Shown here piece by piece: positions 53,501-62,215 of a stretch of 64,000 nucleotides of DNA. This stretch comes from Platynereis dumerilii (lineage: Eukaryota > Annelida > Polychaeta > Phyllodocida > Nereididae). The notes beneath the pieces are model-generated. The model did no database searches, had not been told where the DNA came from, and saw only the letters and a list, made by a program, of their open reading frames with translations. The position numbers and the translations under genes were made by a program. Location: contig JAPTHN010000011.1 in NCBI GenBank assembly GCA_026936325.1, forward strand, positions 5,001 through 69,000, read 5' to 3'. Numbering within the stretch: the stretch's first letter is position 1; each line of letters opens with the position of its first letter.

Positions 53501-56500
53501 TAAAAAAGGTAAGGTATGTGCAATAACTTGGTGGATTATCAAATTATCAAATCAAATGAAAATATACAGAAATTATGTGCTCTATTTCTGATAATTCTCA
53601 AGTTTATACAAAATGATCTTGACTTATTCATAGTCATTAGTCAATACTAGCATTCACCCGTGATAAAGGATATACTTTGGCAGTGTGGAGAATGAGTGAA
53701 TGAATGAAGCAATCAATCAATGTGGGTATAGATCTATGTATCTATGTATCTATCAATCTATGTGGATTTATCGACATTTTCCTGATCCAGGCCCTCAGGC
53801 CAATAACTTTACTTAATTTCATAACCCACAGTGAGATAGCAAGGTCACAATGGGCAGTGCAAGGATGTCAGCAATTCTGAAGTGGCCATTTGGTGGCCAG
53901 CTTGGATGTCTCAACATGTTCCCGATTCATACCCACAGGCCAAAACCTGTACGAAATTTGATAACTCTAAGTAAAGTGAAATATTGAGATCACAATGGGC
54001 AGTTCAGGAATGAAAAAGATGGCTGCCAAAAAATGGCCGCCATCTAGGATTTCTCAATATGTTCCAGATCAATACCCACAGGCCAATACCTGTACCAAAT
54101 TTTATAACTGTAAGCGAAATATTAAGGTCACAATGGGCAGTTAAAAAAATGAAGAAAGATGGCTGCCAAAATGGCTGTCATCTTGGATTTCTCAACATGT
54201 TCCTGATCCATACCCACAGTCCCACAGGCCAAGAGCCATTTCAAATCTCATAAGTGTAAGTGAAATATTAAGGTCACAATGGGCAGTTCAAAAAATGAAG
54301 AAAGATGGCTGCCAAAATGGCCACCATAAAATGGCTACCATCTTGGATTTCTCAACATGTTCCAGATCAATACGCACAGGCCAATAGCTGTCGCAAATTT
54401 CATAACTCTAAGCGAAATATTAAGGTCACAATGGGCAGTTAAAAAAATGAAGAAAGATGGCTGCCAAAATGGCTGCCATCTTGGATTTCTCAACATGATC
54501 CATACCCACAGGCCAATACCTGTGCCAAATTTTTTAACTGTAAGTGAAATATTAAGGTCACAATGGGCAGTTCAAGAATGAAGAAAGATGGCTGCCAAAA
54601 TGGCCGCCACAAAACGGCCGCCATCTTGGATTTCTCAACAACTGCCCAAATCATACCCATAGCCCCATACCTGTACCAAATTTCATAACTGTAAGTGGAA
54701 AAATGAGAAAGCCTTATGGGTGAGTGTAAAATGAGCACACAAGATGGCCACCGAGAATATTATTATAGGATAATTAACCCTCACCTGATCCTCCATACTG
54801 CATGATGCAAGTTTTCCTACATCTTCATAATGACCTGAGAGTAAACAAATTAAGAAACTGCAACAGACATATGCCCAGCATCATAGCCATACAAGAAATA
54901 CATGGGAACTTGGGAAGGGAATGAACATTTATGTACTTCTTGAGCCATGATAGCCGACGAATAGTGTGGATAAGTTAGGATGTCACCCAATACATGCGCG
55001 GTCCAATGTCGTGAGCTGGTAAAATGTTAGTTTTAGCCCAACATGCAGATACATTTTGATCATATCTCAGCCTTCTTATGGAATGTATACACATATTATG
55101 GATCACATGAGAGGCTATAGCTTTTTCATGTAAATGGCAGAAAATGTCGCCATCTCCCACTAGTTAGTCTTGGTATATTAAATGATACTAGTGGGTATCC
55201 CGTAGATTGGATGGTACAAAAGAGAACACAATGAAATTGATAGACAGATAGGCCTATAGATCAAGTTACTGATTGGCATGATAGACAGGGTGATAGAAGT
55301 GTCAAGCAATGTATGCTGGAGGAGGTGGACCTACTTTAAGAATGTTGCCTATTGATTTAAGTGGCCGTCAATTAAATATGTATGAAGTTGTATTTGACAT
55401 CTGAATATCAGGGAGATTAAAAGATAGATGGGCATGTTTATTATAATGTTGGGCATTGTTGAATGAAGACCCGTAGATTGGAGAAAAGAGATTGGCAAAG
55501 TGTTTATAATTAATTTCCCCCAATCATTGTAACATGTTTATAGGCCTAAACAACAGGTGGCGCGTCAGTTACGATGGGAATGGCATAGCTGTTGGATTGT
55601 CTGCTGCGCAAAAAATGTAATTTACATCTATAAGAACATGTAGAATACTTGGATTGAGCTGGAAAGGGGAGAGTTTTGCCTTAATATGCCCAGGAAGGTG
55701 CAGGGCGAATTTGAGGATTAGGCAATCAGTAAAACTTGAGATAAATCCCGTACGTTATCATTTTAATATAAGAGATGTGATTGCATGTGGGGTAATTTTT
55801 TAGCATCACACTTGACACTGCATGAAAAAAATTAATGCATAACTTTCAAATACAGCAAAGAAGACACGGTTAGAGTAAAATATGCAAGGAGGGTTTTACC
55901 CTGGTTAGTTGGGCTTCTTATGAATACAGAAAAAAAGGCAAAGCTATGTTTCTGTATTTCTGAATGACACCTTTTGTAGTATTACATAGTTGTGTCACAA
56001 ATGAATCCAAAACGGACTATGCGATTTTTCATTCATCAAATAGCCCTTTCATTAATTTTTTTTTCAATATTCATACATTGATGTTTTGCTCATGACCTGG
56101 TCAGTCAGGAAATAGTAACAAAATCTAGCTGTGACCCTTGTACTAGAAGCTGTGATGGCTTGAGTGAGATTGACGAAAAATTGACACCCTCACATTTTGT
56201 GAAAATTATGTGGACCTTGTAATGTTCAGATGCTATTTGATTACAACTCGTTACTGAAATGTTCATTTTTGTGATAGTTCCTTGTTGCTCATGAGCCTGA
56301 CTTTAAATTAGTGTAAAAAATGTGGTTGGAAATCAAATCTCTGATGGTGTTACAGCCCTGTTTTTGAGACTGACGAAAAAAGTAACACTCCTTCATTTTG
56401 TGAAGACATGTCTGACCTCTCTTGTTCAGATGCTTTTGAAATGAATGTGAGTTGCTGCAATGCTCATTATCTTCATATTTACTTGTTGCTCATGAGCCTG

Positions 56501-58327
56501 GCTATTCATCAGTGTATAGAATGTTGTCATAAGTCTAACCAATCATCTATTAGAGCCTTGTCTTTGAGCATGACTGCAAAATCTGTGTTCTCACATGTTG
56601 GGAAATGTTGGTCTAGCTTGACTTGCCTTTTTGAGATATCTCTAAAAGAAGTTTCATTTGCTAGAATGCCCTTTTTCTTGATATTATATTGTTGCTCGTG
56701 AGCCTGGCTTTCCATTTTTGTGTACACTTTGGTTGAAAGTAAAAATTATCATGGTATGAGAGCCCTGTCTTTGAGGCTGACAATAAATGCAGGACTCTTG
56801 TTCTGCAACACCTGCTAATTACACCATAGAAGGTATGATACGGCAAAAATGAAAAATCTGTATTTTTTTTGTTTTGAGCATATTATTTTACGCAACTTGT
56901 GCAAGTTTCATAATAATATCTCTAAAAGTCTTTGCTGTGGAGGTATTTGAATAAAACAAGGTTCGTTTTGAATAAACTGCATTTTGAGATAGTATTTTCT
57001 TCACATTCATGTTTAAATTTACAGTCATAAAGTGGCCTACTCATCATGAAAACGCATTTACGACCTCAAATTTTCAAATTTGGAATCTAGTAATACATAG
57101 GAAGCATACCAGTGATTATTGATGTTTTTGCCAAATTTAACCAGAAATTCCAAATTTTACCAACTTGTGGCATTGGACCTGCTATTTTATGATTCATGAT
57201 AATAGTACACATATATGTTTTAAGACATTCGACAAGGTAAGGATTTAAAATCATGAACTGCATGTTAGTCTTGGACTAGAAGATCTAAGTGCATGCAATT
57301 CTGAGATCAAAGGTTATTGAAACAATCTTGAAACATGCATTGTGCTTGAGCCTGGTCTTCTGGGAAGAAGAAACCAACTTATAGTCTGTTTCCCCTGAGT
57401 TGACAGCGGTAAAATGCACACAGGCATATCAAATTCCGCACCATCAACACCAAAAACTGGACTATCTTGTGTTAATGCATCTGTTTCTCATAAAACATCA
57501 GTGTCCATGGGCATATCTGGTAACTTATTAGGGGTTTTCAGCAGAGGTAAAACAGCTTATATATGTGCACCCTTTATTGAAAATCTGGGCCACTGGTACA
57601 ACTCCCGGTGTCACTAGGACGTCTGTGGTTTCCAGAATGATAAACAGTTCATAGTTTATCATTGCTGTTGACAGCTGCAGTTTAGGAACTGTTTGAAGCA
57701 CTGCTCTCAACTGATGTCAAAAAGCACAATTTAAAAATATCACCATAAAAGGGATATTTTTAATGGTCCCTGACACTGATTTCGGATTGAGACAGTGGAA
57801 TTTAATTAATAAAACAACTTACCTTCATCAACTTCGATAATTTCACATTTTCTACATTGACAAAGGATGCATATATGACAACCTATTACAAATCAACAAT
57901 CGACAAACAAAGCAGTGCTCCAGAATGGCAGGACTCTTTTGTTTTTACCAGTTTTATCATTATATACATTATGTTTTTAATTGTTTACATTTATTCTAAT
58001 TTACTTTTAAATTATATACACCTGTTATAGCTCAGGGCTCCATCGTAAAACAGTTTGTAACTGAATTGGGCTACCCTGATTAAATAAAGGTGATTTTGAC
58101 TTTGACTTTGACTTTGACTTTTGACAAGTTATAATGATTGGCAAGAATACCACTCAGTATGGTGAGTAAAGGTGCTACATATATTCATACTACATCATTA
58201 TTTCAAATATATCTGCCAATATCCAGAATTATTTCAACCAAAACCATTTTATAAAACTTGAACTTTATATCTTTTCTTGTTATTCAAAATTCAAAAATCA
58301 GAAGGTTCACCCACCTTTTCTTGGATG
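47585..58327 (-). CDS. Cytoplasmic tail exons with SH2-type tyrosine motifs
   Basis: Nine small exons (13-138 nt) encode an acidic tail. Tyrosines lie in GHYEDVG (54,834-54,785), QPYKNL (51,956-51,819), ESYGMIPIE (49,902-49,813), GVYVDMED (48,708-48,665) and SEYMDMGS (last exon). In four of these five exons the tyrosine lies within about 30 residues of an exon start, and YEDV, YVDM and YMDM directly follow a splice junction. Exons 51,956-51,819 and 49,902-49,813 are phase 1-1, so each could be skipped without changing frame. Confidence 0.8.
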
Positions 58328-61112
58328 CTGGAAAGTGTAAGCAAAGGAAAAATTATATACGTGAGAGAGATCTGTTTTTTCCACGATCAACTATAAACAT
58401 ACATTGATATATATATATAATATATTTATATATTATTATATATGTATAAATGCTACATATTCATGCATAGAAGTTGGTAATTTCGTGCGGAGTTTTACAG
58501 CAGTGAATAAAAAACGCATGTCCAAATTTGATAAAAATATTCTTTAGAACTCATCTATTTTTCCTTGCTTACATTTACACAATTAACAATTTAGGTGGTG
58601 TATGGCTGAATACAGTGCTATCCCAACATATATCATAATTCAAACAATCACTAGTTTATTTTTAACAAGTCTGACCTTAACATACGTTTATATTCTAAGT
58701 TTGTTCTAAATCTTCTTTACTACATTACCGTATACGTATAAATGAAGATAGATGCCGTAAACAATCATGGTGTATTTCATTATCATGGTACATTTAGGTC
58801 TCAAAACAGAATCATCATAAAAGAAAAGGATCATCGACAACTTAACTGTGATGGAAGAGGTTGAAATATATGTAAATATCAATTGATATGTAATGAGGGC
58901 AGCGAGAATGGATGAAGTTTGAGCTGCTGACTAAAATATATAGACAGATTTGAAAAAGGAGAAGAAATTGAAGAATACATGTAGGTATATGGGGCAAGGA
59001 AGGGTTCCAAGAGGGAATAGATATGAAGTGGTGAAGAGGCAACATATGAAACAACATTAAAGCAAAAAGCAAGTATAACGGTAGCGCTAATTTAAGAAAC
59101 ATGGACCTTTGAGATTGATGTTGGAAGATATGAAAAAACAAGTTTTGTGAACACACACCTCTCTTATGTGAGCAAATAGCCCAGCAGATGATGCTAACGA
59201 CCACCATCAGCCCTATGCCACCAAGAATGTACCCAGCAATTGAGAAAATTGTTGTGTTTGATTTCACTGAAAAACAAAATTAAAAAGTTATCATTAAATA
59301 TCTTTATTCAGGATGATAATATCAGGAAATTCCGTTTGCAGCTCCAGCTCATCCGGAAGGAATTCCGTTAAAACTTTATGACCACTTGCTAGGGAGCCCC
59401 TCCCAACCAATCTTTTAAATTGTCTTATCGTCACCAAGGGTGTCTGGCAGGCTTAGTAGATCATGAAAGTGTTTAAAACCAGTACAGTGCTTTAATTGCT
59501 TTTACTATGTTCTATGATTCTGGTTAAGAAGTTTCTATCTGTTTTGCCAAGATAGCATGAGTTGCACCCTGGGCAGCTGAACTGGTGCACAACTGAACAT
59601 TGATGTTCACAAGGGACTCGGTCTTTGGCTGGGTAAAATATTGAAGTTAGTTCCATCCAGTGGCAGTACTAATTCAAACAGAAAGTATATTTTACTTACA
59701 TAAAAGAGAAGCAACATTCAATTGCCATTCCTGGGCAGCACTCAGGGGTGTTGTTATATTATGTGTGTTGGTGATCAAACATTTGTATGATCCAGACATG
59801 TCTTTTGTAATGTTTCTGTAATACAAAAACAGTACTTAACAATTTCTCATTGTATAGAAAAAAATAACACATATTTAGCATAAAAGATACCATAAATGTA
59901 TCCTAAATGTTTAAACATTATCAGCTTGTTGCAGTATTTTAAGTTACTGAACTACCTCAGGGCAATTTTTTGGTCAGCAGATATCTCATGTCCATCTTTC
60001 TGCCAAGTGTACTTGGAAATGTCTTTTGGATTTCCTCTCCGGGTTGCCTCGCAGCTCAAAGTCACATCCGAGAATTCAATGACTGGATCAGACTGTGATG
60101 ATGTCACTTTCGTATGATATGAGTCTACAGTTAAAAAGATATAATCTAAAAGGTAGTGCAACTTTCACCTGTAATTGCAAATGGTATTGACACTAGTGGT
60201 AGTTGAATGCAATTTTTTGAAAAAGGTACTACTTACACAGGACTTCAACCTGAAATGAAGCAGAAAGTTCTTTTGCTGTGCCAGAGACATTCTGAACAGC
60301 AGTACATGTAACATTGGAACCTTTTGGCTGAGCTTCTCCCTCTATCGGAACAACCATGGAAGGAAGTTGCTGTCCCTCAACCAACTCCACAGAATACACT
60401 ATCTTTCCATTCTGCTTCACTTCAATAAAACCTGTACGAAAATGTTTAATTTTATTTTTTTCCCCTCAAAGCAAGGAATAATAAATAAATAAATTATCTA
60501 GATTCTGAAAATTAAATTGCTACATTGCATTGACACCAAACGTATCTGCTGCTTGTTCTGATGATTTGATTATTCATTAAGCATTTGCATGGTAATGAAA
60601 TCTGATTGGCAATGGTCAGTGGTGAGGCAGCAATGAAATCATTAAAAAGGGTTTTGGAGGTAAAGAGGACTAAGAGGTGCTGTTTGAACAAATGATATAA
60701 CCTCCGAAAATGGGAGTTTTTTAGGGTTGTGTGTGGGTGTTCCAATTTCTACAGCTTTTTATAGCACTTGGGCAATGAATGAGTGTCCTCAAAGTTGCAT
60801 TTTGTTTGTCACATTTGCTGTGTAGCCTGGAATTGTTTTCATTCTGATGTGTTGAGCCTGTTTTTTATCATTAAAATTTTGGTAATAAACTACCTTTTGA
60901 TTCTTTAGTGATTACAAGTGGGGGGAGGGGGGAAATTGGTCACCTGCATACATTTCTACAAATGCTATACAGTAGTAATCTTGTTTGAGAGAAGGATTGT
61001 GGAGTATGCTTACCTTTGGTTGGGTGCATTTTTGGCACTATGCATTCAGCATAGCTGACTTCACCTTCATGTATTACTTCTGGTATTTTTGTGAAAATCG
61101 GTAGTCCAAAAT
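47585..61112 (-). CDS. Ig-domain transmembrane receptor with tyrosine-motif tail (3' part, 14 exons)
   Basis: Exons in transcript order: 61112-61014, 60431-60237, 60124-59956, 59815-59700, 59266-59159, 58327-58315, 57851-57823, 54834-54785, 53406-53298, 51956-51819, 49902-49813, 48708-48665, 48493-48424, 47652-47585 (stop TAA). All have AG/GT borders and phases chain without conflict, giving about 431 residues. Order: first Ig domain over two exons, second Ig domain over two exons, one transmembrane helix, and a tail of about 215 residues. The tail has YEDV, YKNL, YGMI, YVDM and YMDM. YxxM is the consensus for the p85 SH2 domains of PI3-kinase and YxN that for Grb2, so a signalling receptor is inferred. 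The 5' exons (signal peptide, any further Ig domains) are not in the window or were not found. The 13-nt and 29-nt exons are least certain. I cannot name an orthologue. Confidence 0.85.
48796..49598. mobile_element. hAT-like non-autonomous element
   Basis: The ends are CAGTGGTGCAGACC and the reverse complement of TAGTGGTGCGGACC. CGGACAGC (48,788-48,795) and CGAACAGC (49,599-49,606) flank the element as an 8-bp target duplication with one difference, the length used by hAT elements. The parts next to the ends are rich in CCGGTCC/GGTACCG words on both strands. No transposase frame is present. It lies in a receptor intron between the exons at 49,902-49,813 and 48,708-48,665. Confidence 0.8.
50382..51198. 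mobile_element. Tc1-like long-TIR MITE
   Basis: CAGTCCTTGTCACACTTACG opens the element, and its near-exact reverse complement closes it at 51,198. Similarity continues about 230 bp inward on both sides (GGAATCTCAAGTTC, AGCTTCTAGCCAATG, CTCAGTGTCAGAGT). TA flanks both ends (50,380-50,381 and 51,199-51,200), fitting a Tc1/mariner duplication with a CAGT start. The arms differ at roughly one base in eight or ten, so it is not recent. No coding region. Confidence 0.75.
51205..51614. mobile_element. Harbinger-type MITE
   Basis: GGGACCGTTCAGAATTTATG begins a 27-bp inverted repeat that is exact at both ends (51,205-51,231 and 51,588-51,614). TTA at 51,202-51,204 and 51,615-51,617 is the 3-bp target duplication of PIF/Harbinger elements, and a GGG start fits that group. 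The interior has G-runs on the left and C-runs on the right. It sits six bases from the end of the Tc1-like element. Confidence 0.85.
52090..53184 (+). pseudogene. CR1-type LINE reverse transcriptase fragment
   Basis: An uninterrupted frame of 364 residues, antisense to the receptor gene. It contains RT blocks MDLSKAFDSLPHQLL, KKGIPQGGILGPLLYNVFVN and WFDMNMMKTNPDKFQLM, then the KLLGITID block, in the order of CR1/L2/jockey-type LINEs. The catalytic block reads YNYAYDNT where the family has YNYADDNT: the first Asp of the DD pair is Tyr (TAT for GAT), so the enzyme would be inactive as it stands. Both ends are cut: the endonuclease and the start of the RT domain are absent, and so is the usual C-terminal PKP/LWN block. 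That the frame is still open suggests a fairly young copy. Confidence 0.88.
53778..54772. repeat. Tandem array of about 140-160 bp units with YY1-like sites
   Basis: Seven units, borders near 53,918, 54,061, 54,199, 54,359, 54,497 and 54,640. The shared core is CACAATGGGCAGTT, AAGATGGCTGCCAAAATGGC, GCCATCTTGGATTTCTCAAC and ACCCACAGGCCAATACCTGT. The outermost two units are most diverged. AAGATGGC and GCCATCTT are both orientations of the YY1 core, so most units can bind it several times. Frames through the array are period artefacts. It lies in a receptor intron immediately beside the 54,785-54,834 exon. Confidence 0.85.
55970..56810. repeat. Degenerate tandem repeat of about 200 bp
   Basis: The marker TTGCTCATGAGCCTG (or a variant) recurs at 56,086, 56,285, 56,486 and 56,692, steps of 199, 201 and 206. 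It is followed each time by TTACAGCCCTGTTTTTGAG-like and TGACGAAAAA-like text. The copies are well diverged, so the array is old. It lies in the large receptor intron between the 57,823-57,851 and 54,785-54,834 exons. Confidence 0.65.
57950..58123 (+). mobile_element. CR1/L2 LINE 3' end with (TTTGACT)n-like tail
   Basis: AGCTCAGGGCTCCATCGTAA, GGGCTACCCTGATTAAATAA and AGGTGATTTTGACTTTGACT match the layout of CR1/L2 3' ends (AGGGCTC..., GGGTT/CTACCC, TTAAATAAAGGT, then a short tandem tail). Only the last part is present, as usual for 5'-truncated copies. Confidence 0.7.
59159..59266 (-). CDS. Transmembrane exon of the Ig receptor
   Basis: The exon encodes a hydrophobic helix (GYILGGIGLMVVVSIICWAI) followed by a basic stop-transfer SHKR. 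Two cysteines lie near the cytoplasmic face (IICW and ICSHK), possible palmitoylation sites. Both borders are phase 1, like many of the tail exons. Confidence 0.9.
59700..61112 (-). CDS. Ectodomain exons: two Ig domains, each split by an intron
   Basis: The first domain spans 61,112-61,014 and 60,431-60,237. Its cysteines lie in YAEC and NVTC, 52 residues apart, with no Trp at the usual place, so it resembles the C1/C2-type second domain of nectin or B7-like proteins. The second spans 60,124-59,956 and 59,815-59,700, with VTLSC, YTWQKDG and the D-M-S-G-S-Y-K-C pattern of an Ig C2 domain. Possible N-glycosylation sites are NVT, NVS, NIT and a second NIT. Introns within Ig domains are common in such receptors. 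Confidence 0.85.
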
Positions 61113-61997
61113 CTGCAAGTATTCAATCAACATTGAGCTTACCAAATACTTTGAAGATGGCGTTCCTTGACATTTACATTTGACTTTCTTTATTTTTTAT
61201 TGGCTCAACAGGACATTGTTTACCTTAAATCTATTTTGATGTGGAAGGTAAATTGATGATTTTATGGGTGTCTTATATTTTGACTTTGAAGTACTCCAAA
61301 TAACTGATATCACATGGCCAAATTTTGAAAATTAAAGGGACAGGTTAACTGGCTAAGTTTGTTAGTCATCTGTTTATGTCATGTTTCATTTCATTTCGAA
61401 GTTGTGTTTTAAAATTGGTTACAACTGCACCGTACGGGTGTGCGAAGCTTGTCCATTGTCAGGCACAAACGTTTTGGAGGATCGTGGTCAACAGAACCTC
61501 TAACAAGATGCAATTAAATGAAGTGTTTTGAGTTAAATGGGGACCCATGGGTGCAGCAACCAATGTCTCTGACATCGATATTTATCTTACAGGAATTCGT
61601 GTTGAAGTAGACTTCACAGGCAATCAGATCAAGCAATTTGGCTCTACGTGACGTATGGTAGAAAGTTACTCATTTGTGACCAATATTCATTCATTTTTCT
61701 GTGTGTAAAGAATCTGTGAAGTCAAATCCTCTAACATCAGATAATCCTGTTTATTCCAGAAGAAATGCAACCTCAAACAAACTGAAACTGTGAAGTTTTT
61801 GTATATCGCAAGTTTGGCAAGAGTCGTTTTCATAATCCCTTTTAATCATCAACTGTGGCATTCTGATGGTCACCAAATCATACCTCCTGTGTGTAGTATT
61901 TGACTTGGGACCACATTTTGTAAATGTTTTACCAAGAATGACCTCTGCATTGAAGGTGCAAGAAACATTATTTCATCAATAACTTGCATTTACAAAT

Positions 61998-62215
61998 TCT
62001 CTATCTATCTATATATCTATCTATATATCTATCTATATATCTATCTATATATCTATCTATATATCTATCTATATATCTATCTATATATCTATCTATATAT
62101 CTATCTATATATCTATCTATATATCTATCTATATATCTATCTATATATCTATCTATATATCTATCTATATATCTATCTATATATCTATCTATATATCTGT
62201 CTATATATATATCTC
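61998..62215. repeat. (CTATCTATATAT)n microsatellite
   Basis: About 17 copies of a 12-bp unit CTATCTATATAT, highly regular, ending in a TA-rich stretch. The 12-bp period keeps a Ser-Ile-Tyr-Leu frame open, which is not a gene. Confidence 0.95.

Noticed and set aside
54059-54738. Open frames repeating MFQINTHRPI
   Set aside because: They follow the tandem array of about 140-160 bp and break where unit length is not divisible by three.
57414-57617. 67-residue + strand frame as a gene or a receptor exon
   Set aside because: No family resemblance. Its - strand reading does not give an exon with proper borders in phase with the receptor.
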